A stretch of DNA of 64,000 nucleotides from Carya illinoinensis (lineage: Eukaryota > Streptophyta > Magnoliopsida > Fagales > Juglandaceae): the NCBI RefSeq assembly GCF_018687715.1, contig NC_056765.1, forward strand, positions 13,506,001 through 13,570,000, given 5' to 3'. Both the position numbers and the translations under genes were made by a program. This document shows, in pieces, positions 46,065 to 59,640 of this stretch. The notes beneath the pieces are model-generated. The model was not told the origin of the DNA. It did no database searches and saw only the letters and a program-made list of their open reading frames with translations. Every line of letters begins with the position of its first letter. The first letter of the stretch is position 1.

Positions 46065-48944
46065 TGTAACGCCCATCCTTGTGGTGGGTCATTTAGAAAA
46101 TGATTTTAATAAAATAGACAGGAATTACGGTTCATTTTGAAATTTTCTTTCCTTTTGTATTAGGATACAAAAGACTTAATGTTTATAAATAAAACTTGTT
46201 TTCTTAATTAAAAAGTTACAGTGGAAAAACATTATATTTTATAATTGAAGTCTCTCATAAAAAATATCTTGCCTAGGCTTTTGTGCTCTTCCCCTTGAGT
46301 TGTGCCTGTCTTGACACGTCATGCTCATTTTGTTCATAGGAGGGCACACATTAAAACTAAAATGAGTCAATGACTCGTAAGTATTACTTCATACAGTTAA
46401 AATATAATAACATTGGTTTTCAATCATACATTCATCACTCCATAAATATCATATACATATCATGCATAGACATTTAATTTGTTTTAAAACGTTGCGAGAT
46501 GAAGTTTTTCTTTAAAAATGTTTTCTTCTTGTAAAACAGTTCCCCACGCCTCGCTGCCTTCATTTCTTAAAGAGTCTTTTCATGCATATATATTTTCATA
46601 TATACATGTATTCTTTTTTAACATGCATACATTCTTTTTTATCGCTTTCATTGGCCGTTGTATACTGTTGCGCCCCGTGTGCTGGGATTAGCGGTCTTTT
46701 GGAACTAATTCTGCCTGTGGCTACGGGTTGGGAATCCATTCCGTCAGGGTGCATCACTGGGTGCACTACTAATATTACTTAACCGACATTGCAATCTGCC
46801 CAGTCCAGTTCTTTGGTATCATTTTCATTCTATTCATATGGTCGTTACTTATTTTCATACATCAAACATTTAGTCTATTCATTCATTTTAGTCCTTTCAT
46901 TCCTTTATAGTCCATTCAATCCTTTACAGTTCTTTCATTAAGTTCTTACAGTCCTTATAACTTTTCATTCATAAAAGTCATTTTAAAAGCATGAGACATT
47001 TTAAAACAGTTTCTTCATGCTGAGGCCTCTCATTTCATTTCGTGAACATACGTACCATACATACCATGTATAATATCCATCCATATGCATACACTTACGT
47101 ACTTTGGTGCATGAAAAGGGGCTATCAAAGAGGGTCATTATGTACGTATACTTGAAAACTTATACTTAGTGTTCTTTCATAAAGCGTGTTTCGTAAAGAA
47201 AAACTTTTCATTTTCATCTTCTTTTATTTAGAAAACTCTAGAAGAGTATGAACGCAATACTTACCTAGACTTTATGCTATACTCATTCCATGCAGTTCAT
47301 TCGTGTGCGCGTTAGATAGTAACCTACATGCATACACATAACCTTACGTCATTCTCTATCTAATGCATAAGCAACTATACTAGAAATATAATTATGCTTC
47401 ACTTGGAATATTCTCCATCCATCCCTAGGCTCTTACGTGCCATTTAGTATGCTAAAATTTTTGGAGTCTTATTGCTTAAAGTGAACCTCCGTGATTTACT
47501 TTAGGGCTAAGACACTAAGACCTGCATCTTATACTTCTATCAACCACATGCCGATGCATGACTTAGACTGACTAAGTCACGCATCCTAATCTTAGACAAC
47601 TTACCCATTACTATCTTCATGTATCCTAGCCCATACTCAATCCTCATTCCCATCTATATAGGCCACATGACTTTAAGCTAACTCTAAGGCTTAAATATCA
47701 TGCAATCATGCTGATGACAGATTACCCATTATATATGGTGAACTTTTCCTGCACACGTATCTCGTCAGAGGCATATGTACCTTATCCCTTTATCGCTTAA
47801 GACTACACACAGTCCATTGGTAGCTTGCTTACATGAACAAGCACCATATTCCGATACCAACTTGCTTAGACCTGGTTAGTAGGACTCTTCCTACTTCCTG
47901 GCCTTGTACAAGTTCATCTTGACACTTAATAAGAGGACTGCATCCACAAATGCACATCTATCACATCACGTAGCTTAAGACTAATCCTGAGTTATGGCAC
48001 GACACCCGTCGTGCTTCCGTTGCACTATTCTTACACTTTTCTACCACTTCACACATACTCTCAGCCATAGGTCAACCATAAGGTGACACCCGTCACCTCG
48101 GACTACAGGCTACGTCACAGCTACTTCGGGACACTGTTACACAGTCCCTGACGCTACACAACACATTCTTCACTCCTCGACTATGCCGTCCAAACCTTTG
48201 TGACACGTCATCTGGTGTATCATGACACTGCACAAAGCACACGCCACATGTACTCTCTTCACTCTACACCACACTACGATGCACATCACAAAGTGCGTTG
48301 ATGCACTACATGGAGTACACTCCACGTGTACTCCTTTCACACACCATGCTGGATCACAACTACGGTATACACTTACACCTATACTTTACAACACAATCCA
48401 CAATACTACACAATTACGCCCAACACTTCACTACACAACCACTCTTCACTTCACAACTATACAACAAACTCTACAATTACTAAAAACACAGTTTACAGTC
48501 CAACAAACCAACTAACATTAACATAAATAACGAGAGATAGAGAGTTATACCATTGACTGGATAACCCGTGCGTTGCTTGTTGCTCATCACGATCAAGGCG
48601 TCGGAGGAGTTGTACGCGATGATTAACACCACGTACTTTGGCTGTCCACCTTGTGTAACAGCCCGCTAGAAATTCAATTGTGAAATTTCTATTAACTTTA
48701 AGAACCTCGTGAAGACCCCATAAGTTTTCACGAATCCATTAATCGTATAGGTTTTTGTCTAACTACATAGTTAGTGTTATTATTTACTATGGTATCAGAA
48801 GTGTGTTTTTGATTATTGGAGATAGTTAGAAGTGTCAAAATGTATTATGGTTTGTGCCATTAGACTCGGAGGGTTATTTAAGGTCTTATGGCGCAATAAC
48901 ATTTTTTTCATATTTTCGGACAAAACGTCTGTTCAAAACTGTAG

Positions 48945-49169
48945 ATATTATTGGATAAAAATATCTTAAGCTAATTTTGTGGACATTATTAGATAAAAAT
49001 ATTTTAAGCTAATTTCGTGAATATTATTGGGTAAAAATATCTTGAATTGATTTTTGTAGATATTATTAGGTAAGAGAGTCCTACACTCCACTCTTACTCC
49101 GGGTAAGAGAGTCCTACACTTAACTCTCACTTCAGGTAAGAGAGTCCTACACTTAACTCTCACTCAAGT
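48945..49169 (+). repeat. Two short tandem arrays in the inner solo LTR
   Basis: First, about four ~38-bp units around ATATTATTGGATAAAAATAT (48945-49070). Then three 33-bp units beginning TAAGAGAGTCCTACAC at 49071, 49104 and 49137. Confidence 0.8.
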
Positions 49170-50816
49170 CTCATCTTTTCCATATCTCATCCATAAGTAT
49201 CTCCAGCCACCTCTCCCCACGAAATTATTTTCATTTATACTTTCCATTAAAAGAATATCAAACACTCTCTCTCGGACAGCTTTTAGGAGTTCTTTTGCAT
49301 GCCCATTTTGAAGCTTTTGTAAGTGTTTTATCATAAAGTCTCCTTCATATAAGTTGTTCCTTTTTGAGTCTAGTTTATGTGGATATCTTATTTGTCCCAT
49401 TTGAAAATCATTTGGTCAGTCAAATATTATATAAACTATAGAAAGATCATTCTGGAAGATAAACTGGAGAATATGTTATAGTTTGGAGTTTTTGACCAAG
49501 CTAATGGATAGATATTGGTTCGAAATTTTTATGGAGTATTGTTAACATGTATATATGACTATTGGTTGAGGATTTTGGCATGATTAAAGGTTTTGATGAA
49601 ATATTTTCTTAGATTTAGAAACTTAGAAACTGGAAGAGGAAAAACAGTTTTTATTTTGAGAAGGTTTAACTCTTTGGTGGTCTAAACCTATTCCAACGAC
49701 TTTGATAATTTTATTGGAGGATCCTAAGCATCTTATATACATGTTATATTATTATTTTGAAGATATTTGATGTTATTTTCAAAGATATGAAATTTTATGT
49801 AAAGAGATATTCAAATAAGCCAAAGCGTGGATGTTCTTGGCTAAATTTATGTTTTGGTTAATTTTTAACCATGTGATCTTGAATTAGAAGCTTATATATG
49901 TTTTAGGACATCTTTTTAAACCATGTGATGGTTTGGTTTGAAGATCACATATTTATAAGTCATAGATCAAAAGGTTGATCAAAACAAGTTGGAAACAAAA
50001 ATCAATGGAAATAGCATATGGAAATTTCGGCCCTATGGAGTTTTAATAGTTGTGATTAGTTTTAAATTTTTCTAAATTGATATTTGAGTTGAGGATAAAA
50101 TTTACATGAGGCATGTAAATTTTGGTGACTTTTGGAGTTAGTATGCAAAATTCTTAAGTTATGGGTAAAACGATCATTTTCCTATATGTAGAGAGTAAAA
50201 TGGAAATTTTACCCTTTAAGTTAGTATTTTATATATTTCAATTTATTAGTGATTTAGTGCTAATTTTTAGAATCACTAATTACAGTTCCTCGTGATCGCG
50301 CTTAAAGTTTTATAAGAAACGCGGAGATCGAGGTAAGTTAGCTTTTAACTTACTAGCAGTCTACTATGTATGTGTGCTAAGTAAAGGAACTACAGTGTAT
50401 GTATGTGTGTTATCATATATGTCATACCGTGCCAAGTTATCACGTAATTGTCTATTATACAGAATTTATTTTGTCATCAATTTTTATCTGTTACATAATA
50501 TATTCTGTCATGTATTACTGTACCTTACAAGTGCGTCATGCTAAGTATACCATCTATTACATGTATGTCAAGTCATGTAATATTTACTGTTGCAAGTATG
50601 TCATGTTAAATATGTTGTCTATTATATGTTATACCATGTTACGAAATGTTTCTATCTCAAGTTGGTCATGTATTTCAAGTTATGTTCAAGTCACGTTATG
50701 TTACGTTAGGGCTTCAGTCATTTCGTATTCCAGTCACGTTTCATCTTGATTACTTATGTATGGGGTCACAGCAATTGTGACGTATACACTACGTGAGACA
50801 CAGCAATTGTGACACG

Positions 50817-51290
50817 TAGAATACATGGGGCCACGACAATTGTGGAGTATGTATTTAAGCAGTTAAAGAATAAGTTTCCGTAGAATACATGGGACCACAA
50901 CAACTGTGGAGTATGTATTTACACGTAGAATACATGGAGCCACAACAACTTTGGAGTATGTATTTTTCATGTTAAGTCAAGTTTCCATAGAATACATGGG
51001 GCCACAATAACTGTTGAGTATGTATTTACACGTAGAATACATGTGGCCACAACAACTGTGGAGTATATATTTTTCATGTTAAGTCAAGTTTTCGTAGAAT
51101 ACATGGGCCATAACAACTGTGGAGTATGTATTTACACGTAGAATACATAGGGCCACAACAACTGTGGAGTATGTATTTTTTATGTTAAGTCAAGTTTGTG
51201 TAGAATACATGGGGCCACAACAACTGTGGAGTATGTATTTACACGTAGAATACATGATACCACAACAACTGTGGAGTATGTATTTTTCAT
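50817..51290 (+). repeat. Minisatellite with alternating 45/62-bp spacing in the inner solo LTR
   Basis: Nine units begin TAGAATACATG at 50817, 50881, 50926, 50988, 51033, 51095, 51139, 51201 and 51246. Each has GGCCACAACAACTGTGGAGT followed by ATGTATTT. The linkers alternate between a short ACACG and a longer TTCATGTTAAGTCAAGTTTC, giving spacings 64, 45, 62, 45, 62, 44, 62, 45. It is thus a ~107-bp higher-order unit repeated four times. Confidence 0.9.
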
Positions 51291-53183
51291 GTTAAGTCAA
51301 GTTTCAGATCAAGTTCATGTCAAGTCAAGTTCAGTTCATGTTTCAATTTAAGTTATGTCAATTATGCTATGTTATACGCCAAGTTATGCTTTAATTACTT
51401 ATGAATTTGATTATGCATTTATGCTTTTACTGTCATCCATGCATCATTAGCTTGTGTGGAAGTTTTTTGTTAACTTACTGAGATTTGTAATCAAATCTCA
51501 CTTTGGTAGTCCCAACTACCATTCCCCCCGAATGGTAGATTTTGTTACAGGACCTGAAGGAGAATCATGAGCTGATCAACTAGACACAGTTGACTAAGCG
51601 ACGGTGCGACGTCAATGTTAATATAGTAGTTAACGTAAATTACTACTTGTACAATGGAGTTGCATCTCTAGTACTTTTTGGATCATAACCATTTTGGACT
51701 AGTGTTGTGATCTATTCAATGGGTCTTTATGTATGAAGTATGTTTTAAGCATTTGAGATATTTTCAATTTGGTGCATAGTATTGCTAAAGAAAAAAATTA
51801 TCCGCTGTGAATATTGCATAATGTTAGATGCATATTAGGAACATTGCATCTTATATGTCATGAACGGGGGCAGGTAACCTTGTGTTGCATGTCTCGATGC
51901 TTCAAATGTCCGTCCGATTCCAAACGGAATTTAGGGGCGTCACACCTTGCATGGTGGTTGTCCATCACATAAGGTGGTGGTTTGGGCTTAGGGATAGCTA
52001 GACATGGTCTTGGAAAGGCTCAAGGTGGCCTCAGGGTGGTCTGGGTGGAGAAGCACGGCGGCATCACGCCGTGAACAGTGCATCCAAGAATGTGAGAGTG
52101 CGTGTGAGGTAAGAGAGAGGTTGGACGTTATGGCTAGGCATGGAGGAGCTTAAGGGAGGTGTGGCGAGGTGGTGGCGGATCTGGCCGTGAGTGGTGCAAA
52201 CCGTGCATGGGAGAGTGGGGGAGAGTGAGGGAGATAGGGACTTTGGTTGGGCATGGGAATTGCTAGGGAAGGTCATGGTGGTTAGGGGAGGTTGTTGGTG
52301 GTGGTATGGTGGCGTGGGTAGCCGTGCATGGTGGTGCATGGTGGAGAAACCACTCGTGTGTGTGAGGCAAGAGAGGGGCTAGCCGTGTATGGCGGTGCAT
52401 GTGGATGAGATGCCGTGGGAGGAGAAGGAGGGCACGTGGGAGCTAGTCGGTGGGGGGAGATGTTGGTCAGAGGGAGCGGAGCAGCTGGTGACTGGTGGTG
52501 AGACCATGGGTGGCCAGCGGTGGCTGGGCTGGAGGAGGGAAGGGTTCGGCTAAGGGGAAGCCGTGCATGTCAGGCTGGGAGAGAGGGAGAGGAGAGAGAA
52601 AGGAAAAAGAGAAAAGTGAAGAGAAAAAGAGAGGGCTTGGGTATTTAATCCAGGTCATTTGTTTCGGGATCCTCAAAATGATCTATCAGTGAGTTTAAAT
52701 ACCGATTTGAAAATGTGTAAACATTTTATTTAAATTAAAACACTGATAGGAATTAAGATAGAATATTATTTTATAAACTAAAGTTTATAAAATAATATTC
52801 TTTCATCATTAATTAAAATGATGAAATCTTGTTAATTACTTGAAAAGAATAAAACCATTTAAATTAATTTAGAGTTTTCAACATAAATTTAAATCTCGTA
52901 ATATTTTTAAATGACTAAAATATTTTAATTTAATTAATTTTTCACAATTATAATATTTTTGGAACTCTTCACAAATATTATAATTATGTTACAAACAAGT
53001 TTAGTTTAATAGCATTGGAAATATCACATATAAATATTTTCAGAATATTTAAAATATTCGTAAGCTTTTAAAATAATAGGCTTGCTTTAAAATTCGCTTG
53101 GTATCTTTTAAAACACGCTATCGAGGTATGGCACGTAAAACGAAGCTCATAATTATAGAAGAAATAAGGAGCGGGTTATTACA

Positions 53184-55545
53184 TTTGGATGGTGGGAAGA
53201 AAAATGGAAAAAACGCTAAGTTCGAGTTGGCTTTCGACTTCCTACTTCAGAGCTCCGATTGGAGTCAGAATCTACTTCTGATCAAAGTCAGAGTTGGAGC
53301 TTAACTTTAGGGTTGAGCACCGACCAAGTCGTCATCGATATGGCCAACCTCTGACTTCGACTCCGACTTTGTCAGAAGTCGATGATCTCCGACTCCAACT
53401 CCGACAGGCACATCCTCAGCTCTGATTCCAACTCTGACTTGTCAGAGCAGAGTTAGATTTTGAGTTTTTTTTTTCTTTTCTTTTTTAATTTCATATTTGG
53501 CCCACTTTTTTAAAAAATAATTGTGTGTGCTCTCAAATTTCAGTTGTTTCAAAAATTATAATCTAAACTATATAATTCACTTTTGATTACAACAAAAAAT
53601 ACAACTAAAAACAAGCACTAACATGCTTTCAAAAATTAAAAAATAAAAATACATTAAATTACAAAGTTCTAAATGCACTGAAATAAATTAAATTACAAAC
53701 TTCCAAAATGTACCAAAATAAATTAAATTAAAAACTTCCAAATAACAAACTTCTAAATCCCAACAAATGAACCAAAATAAAGTAAGTAAATGTTACAAAC
53801 TTCCAAATGTTCCAACTTCCAAGTTGTGCCTGAAACAAATATGAAAAATTTAGTAAAGAAAACATAAAGGAGCATAGGAAATGCTTAGTTGCAAGGTACG
53901 TATTTTGGCACTAGATTAATGTGGTTTCTGACTCCTGCACTAACATGCTCCAGAAATAGAATTTGGGTCCTAAAATAATATAGGAGATCAACAAAAATAT
54001 GTTTATAAAATTAGATATGGATAAGTATGCATATATCTGTATGTATACAAAAATATGTATTATCTCATGCATAATAATTAATTATTTGTATTCCTTACCA
54101 ATAATAAATCAAATTCCAGCCTTCCAGACACCAACTTGCTCTGCTACCTTTCTCTGCTCCATTTTCAACCCATCCAACAAAACCCAGCTTGCTCCCTGTT
54201 TCCTCACCCACTCATTCTCACTTCTATACCAAAACCCACATGATTATCATTAAAAATAATAATATTAATAGTATAAATAAAAGATAGATTCATATATAAA
54301 AGAAATAATATAACAAATGCATATCATAAACTCACTACACAGATCATATCACCAACACTCATGACTGAAAGGTACTCTTGTGTACATACTTAAATGGCCA
54401 ATTTTAAACATCACAACAAGCATTGGAATATATATTATGGGTACTAGCAGTACTCTTAAAACTTTAAAACTTTTAAGTCTTAAACGTGCACAATTAACAA
54501 ATGTAGCAACATGCTTAAATTTCCAAATCATCAACAGAACCATCTTGATAAGTTATAACATAGAACCATCAAAATTAACAGAACCAGCAACATAATATGT
54601 TCATCCCAAGCACATTTTTTAACAAAAAGGGATATTAATTCCAGGCAACTCATATCTGCGTGCTTATTTACATACAATATAGATAATGCATGAAAATACT
54701 TCAATGCCTAATCTACAGAGCAAATGTTCCAAAGTCTAAAATTCGAGAAGATAGAATGGTATTTCCTTCTGTGCCACAAAAAGAAAAGTATATTAAAAAT
54801 ACGGGTGGATTTGGAAAATGAGAAAGTTATGGATGAAAACACCACTAAAACAACATCAGAAATGATATATTTTTGGATAATGGATTCCCCAAACAAAACC
54901 AGCAAATTAAAACCCAAATTACCAATCATCAAATGAAAACCCAATGAGTATTCAACATAGCCCCAACAGCCTCAAAAACACCATCATTCCTTTAATCCAA
55001 CAACAACTTATAATAATAAGAAACTTTAACCATAATATAATTGGTATACTGTTTAGAGCAAAATATATATGTAAACAACCAGACAAAACTAAATTGAAAA
55101 AAAAAACAACTAGACGAAACTAAATTGGAAAACAAATAGCCAAATCTTTGAAGCTTAAAGAAAAGAAAAAAGGGCCAAATTTGTGACTTTGTATGTATAA
55201 CCCAATCAGCAAATTAAAACCCAAAGATTTGATTAAAAACCGAGACATGGGAACTCATGAAAAAAACAAACAAAGAAATAAAAAAGGGGAAGAGATAGGA
55301 GAACCTGGCCAACGACGTCTGGGTTGACGGCGACGGTGTGAGAATGAGAGGGTTGGCAAGTTGGCAACGACATGAGAGTAAGAGGGTGGGCGATGGCTCC
55401 AAGGGAGGGTAGGGATTTTTCCTAGATGTGTTGAGGTTGATTGACTAGAAGGGAGAGGAGAACCGCTGGGCCCTTTCAGTCTAGTGTATGCCTTTGTTTG
55501 AAGTTTGTTCTTCCGGCCTTGACACTTTGTTTTGAAAAAAGAAAA
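53184..55545. other. Intergenic DNA with a TCCGAC-type repeat block; no gene recognised
   Basis: 53210-53460 is built from variants of CTCCGACTTCGACTCCGAC on both strands, the composition of a plant non-autonomous hAT family whose other representative in this window is 59650-59958. 53461-55545 is AT-rich with short open frames that resemble nothing known. No supported gene or terminus. Confidence 0.45.
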
Positions 55546-55555
55546 CCTCAGTATT

Positions 55556-58147
55556 TCATTGATGAATTTCAGAATTACAATGTTTATCATTGTCCATAAC
55601 CTTTACAACAAAGGCTGGCATATCTTCTATCCAAACAGTTTTTTCTAACAAGCCTAAGGTTGTTCTAGCTAAACAATGTGCCAGTGTATTTTTCTCTCTA
55701 TATGCAAATTGCAATTGCCAATCTCGGTTACTTCTAAAGAAAAACTTTGCATCTTCATCTAAGGAACCAAAGTATGAAAATTCTTCTCCTTCCCTTTGAA
55801 CTGCCATAATAACATTCTTTGCATCTCCTTCAAAAATTGCATTGTGTATATTAAGTTCATTGTAGAGCTCCAACGCCATCCTCAAAGTAATGCACTGTGC
55901 CACCACAGTGACTTCAACATGTTTCTTTTGATCACAGACAGCAACCATCGGTTCTCCCTCCTCATCCCTAATAATGATTCTCACTCCCATTCTTCTCTTT
56001 CACCTCAATGGAAGCATCCCAATTCACTTTGACAAAACCACACCCTGGTTTTTCCCACTTTTGTAACCCCCTAGCAGTCACTTGGATCTGTTTTGCATTA
56101 GACTGGGAAGTCTAAGCCTTCTTATACTCTAAAAAGGCTTCAATAGCTGTCCTCATTACTGCTTTGGGGAAAATAATCTTTTTTTAAAAAACAAACATAC
56201 TCTTGCACAACCATATTCTTCTGAACACCATTGCCACTTCTTCTAACTGACTCTGATTCAATTTCTGCATCAGTCTCTCCCATAGCCCCGTGAAGTCATC
56301 TTCTATTCTGCTCCACTTATGAACTCTTCTTTCAACTTCTGCCCAGATATCATTTGCTGTGAGACAAGTCCAAAGAACATGCATAACAGTTTCTATCTCT
56401 GCATTGCAAACTGGACACGACCTTTCTTTTACTACTTTCCTTTTAAAAAGATTCTCCTTTGTAGGTAGTAAATTGTTCCCAGCCTTCCACAAAAACATTT
56501 TTGTTACACTAGGCACTGTAAGATCCCAAATGTTCCTACACCTTTCATCCATATCATTCCCCATTGAACACTCCCCGTTTCCACTCTTCATTCTCTCCAA
56601 TTGTTGGTAATATGCACTACCAATAGAAAAAACACCCTTCTTAAAAGGGCCCTATATCAACCTGTCTTGTGCTAACCCACTGCTAAGAGGGATGCTTAGG
56701 ATCTGTTCAGCTTCCTCCTATTTGAAAATGGCTCGAATTCTAGCTTTATTCCACTCCCCCTTTTGCTTATCTATTAACTCTTCAACTTTAGCATCCGCCT
56801 GCAAATCAGAAATTGGTGATTGTATAGAGAAAGATGAAGGGGGAGGCAGCAACTTTGCACCCCATATTTTTATTTTACTACCATCTCCCATTCTCCACCT
56901 TATGCCTTCTTTCACAAGATCCCTAGCAGCCCAAATACGTCTCCATATCAGAGAAAGCTTAGAACTCAGATTGGCATCCAAGAAACTGGACTGCCTATAA
57001 TACTTCTCTTTGTAAACCACACCAGCTAAGGAGTTTAGGGTCTTAATCAATCTCCACCCTTGCTTTGCTAGTAGAGCCAAATTGAAAGTCTCAAAGTCCT
57101 TAAATCCTAATCCTCCCTTCCCTTTTTGCACTCCCATCTTCTCCCATGTCCTCCAATATATAGATTTTCCTTCCTGCTGCTTCCCCCACCAAAACCTCAA
57201 GAAGAGCATGTTTATCTCATGGCATAGCTTCTTGGGAAGTTTAAAAACTAACATAGTATAAGTGGGAATGGCATGTAAGACTGCATTTATCATTATTTCT
57301 TTCCCAACTTGGGAAAGGAAAATGTTTTTCCAGCTTGTTATCTTTTGCCATATTCTCTCCTTTAAAACTCTAAAGGTATTAAAGCTTGATCTTCCAACTA
57401 TAGTAGGGAGGCCCAAGTACTTCTCATAACTACCACATGCCACATAATTTCCAGTTTCCACAATAATCTTTTTATCCCCATCCTTTGTATTACTACTAAA
57501 AAACATTGAAGTCTTTTCCTTATTCAAAAACTGGCCTGATGCTTTCTCATATTTTTTCAACACATCTTGGAGTCTATGCCATTCATCTAACTTAGCTCTC
57601 CTAAAAAGAATACAATCATCTGCAAATAGCAAATAGTTAATGCTAGTACCCCCTCGAGCCACTTGCACCACCCTTGTAAGCTTTTGGTGTTCATAGGAAT
57701 TCAAAAAAGTCCTTAACCCTTATGCACAAAGAATAAAAAGGTAGGGTAACAAAAGATTACCCTGCCTCAAACCACTTCTATGCCAGAATTTAATCCCAGG
57801 GAAGCCATTTATTAGAACATAAAAAGATATAGATTTGACACAACTCATGACCGGTTTCACCCATTTTTTATGAAAACCCAATTTTTTCATAATAGCCTCC
57901 AAGAAAAGCCACTCAACTCGATCATAGGCTTTTGACATATCTAATTTTATGGTCATACTTTCTACCCTTCCCTTCTTCCTAGATTTCATAAAGTGCAACA
58001 ACTCATAGGCCACCATTATATTGTCATTAATTAATCTCCCGGGCCAAAAAACACTTTGGGTTGAGGATATTCAGCCTTAACACTTGATCAAAAATGCCTA
58101 AGCGATTTTTTATTCCAATCTTTTAGCAATCTTTCTACTCTAACTCA
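55556..58147 (-). pseudogene. 5'-truncated LINE (L1-type) ORF2: reverse transcriptase, zf-RVT and RNase H
   Basis: On the minus strand the RT begins abruptly near 58060 (GRLINDNIMVAYELLHFMK) and shows motif A KLDMSKAYDRVEW, motif B RSGLRQGN and motif C YLLFADDCILF, with a single in-frame TAA at 57717-57719. KKYLGLP and WGKQQEGKSIYWRTW-type sequence follow. The zinc-finger-like zf-RVT part at 56184-56600 reads WKAGNNLLPTKENLFKRK and CPVCNAEIETVMHVLWTC, in the same frame as the RT. A frameshift leads to a C-terminal RNase H (55556-55990; EALELYNEL-like, FEGDAKNVIMA), a fusion found in plant LINEs. The endonuclease and ORF1 are missing. There is no clear poly-A tail. It would reverse-transcribe LINE RNA if intact. 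Confidence 0.85.
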
Positions 58148-58392
58148 GAAAAGCCACTCAACTCGATCATAGGCTTTTGACATATCTAATTTTATGGTCA
58201 TACTTTCTACCCTTCCCTTCTTCCTAGATTTCATAAAGTGTAACAACACATAGGCCACCATTATATCGTCATTAATTAATCTCCCGAGCCAAAAAACACT
58301 TTGGGTTGAGGATATTCAGCCTTAACACTTGATCAAAAATGCCTAAGCGATTTTTTATTCCAATCTTTTAGCTATCTTTCTACTCTAACTCA
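57903..58392. repeat. 245-bp tandem duplication at the truncated LINE end
   Basis: Copy 1 is 57903-58147 and copy 2 is 58148-58392. Both start GAAAAGCCACTCAACTCGAT and end CTACTCTAACTCA. By eye fewer than ten positions differ. The duplicated segment includes RT motif A of the LINE plus about 60 bp further out, so the duplication postdates or accompanied the insertion. Confidence 0.9.
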
Positions 58393-59640
58393 GGAAAGAA
58401 GCAACTATCCTTATGGGAATGAATTATCATGAATCATAAATGGCGCCGTTGACATTGTTTTTTTTTTTAATCTTTTTTATAGGATATTGTTAGTATAATT
58501 ATAATTATGATTCTATTTATGATTTTTATAATTATAATTTTTTGCATCACTCAATAATCAATTTATGATTCAATTGTTAATATTGATTAATGAAAATTAT
58601 TAATCTTGTAGTTGTATTATAGTATTGATTACTGACAATTACATATTATTATACTATATTATTACATGTTATTAAGAATTATATGTTATAGTCTATAGAT
58701 TTATACTATAGTAATTAATTACATGTTATAGTTTATAGACTTGTACTATGATTTTTATAAATTTAGTCAATTTAGTCTACTTGTATTATTTAGAAACAAT
58801 AACTAGCTCATATTATTATTGAATTTAACGAAATACATAACTTATAAGTTATAGTCATATAAAATATAAATTTATAATAACATGTAATGAATAATGATAA
58901 TGTATAATAACTAGTATTATATATTAGTTTAGTATTACAAATTTACATGTCATTATTAGTCAATTTAGTCTACTTATATTATTTAGGAACAATGACTAAC
59001 TTATAATAATTAATCCATGGGCTCATGCTAGTATATTATTGAGTTTAACTAACTATATAAGATATAATTATATAAAATCTATATAATCAATACTTTAGTT
59101 ATTATACATTAGTATTACATGTTATTATAAATTTATTATTTATATATTAGTGTTTATTCATTAGTGTTACATGTTATTATACATTAGTATTACAATGTTA
59201 TATGCTATTCTGCATTTTAGTGTTTATACATTTATATTACATGTCAAACATATTTATACATTAGTAATTTAGTGTTACATCATGCTCACATACACTAAAC
59301 TATTATTAGTCAATTTAGTCTATATATTATAGTATAAATATATTATTTTATAATAATTAACCAATGGGGCCATGCTAGTATATTTTTGAGATTATCTAAC
59401 TATATAAGATATAATTATATAAAATCTATATAATCAATACTTTAGTTATTGTACATTAGTATTACATGTTATTATAAATTTATTATTTATATATTAGTGT
59501 TTATCCATTATTGTTTCATGTTATTATACATTACTATTACAATGTTACATGTTATTCTGCCTTTTAGTATTTATACATTATTATTACATGTTATTATATT
59601 TATATTTATATGATTAATATATAGAAAAACACATATTTTA
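58393..59640. repeat. AT-rich region with long direct repeats
   Basis: Sequence around 59004-59260 (TAATAATTAATCCATGG, then TATAAGATATAATTATATAAAA) recurs at about 59351-59600 with a 347-bp offset and visible divergence. A weaker third version begins near 58765 (GTCAATTTAGTCTACTTGTA). TTACATGTTATTATA phrases are frequent throughout. There is no coding potential. It may be the interior of the hAT-type element ending at 59958. Confidence 0.7.

Larger units (their letters stand above)
48654..51944 (+). mobile_element. Inner solo LTR, 3.29 kb, with perfect CCTTG duplication
   Basis: It starts TGTAACAGCCCGC and ends TTAGGGGCGTCACA, and is flanked by CCTTG at 48649-48653 and 51945-51949. Inside are sequences typical of long Tekay/Del-type LTRs, for example AATCAAATCTCACTTTGGTAG and CATTCCCCCCGAATGGTAG near 51490-51540, but no coding frame. 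It lies in the opposite orientation to the outer LTR and splits it. The perfect duplication implies a younger insertion than the outer one. Confidence 0.85.
46065..53183 (-). mobile_element. Outer solo LTR (Tekay/Del-type gypsy, probable), interrupted by an inner solo LTR
   Basis: The left end is TGTAACGCCCATCC and the right end GAGCGGGTTATTACA. The flanking 5-mers are TCTGG (46060-46064) and TTTGG (53184-53188), a 4-of-5 match. Plant Tekay-type LTRs often start TGTAAYARCCCGC and end GGGCGTYACA. That fits the reverse strand here, so the element is read from 53183 to 46065. Without the inner insertion it is about 3.8 kb with no gag or pol, as expected for a solo LTR left by LTR-LTR recombination. 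The assignment to one element is moderately secure; the superfamily is inference from the termini. Confidence 0.6.

Noticed and set aside
50817..51290. CRISPR-like array of evenly spaced repeats
   Set aside because: The spacers are themselves repeated and alternate between two sequences, and the array lies inside a plant LTR.
52060..52700. GC-rich open frames on both strands
   Set aside because: They lie inside the outer solo LTR and come from repeated CCGTGCATGG-type sequence, not from a gene.
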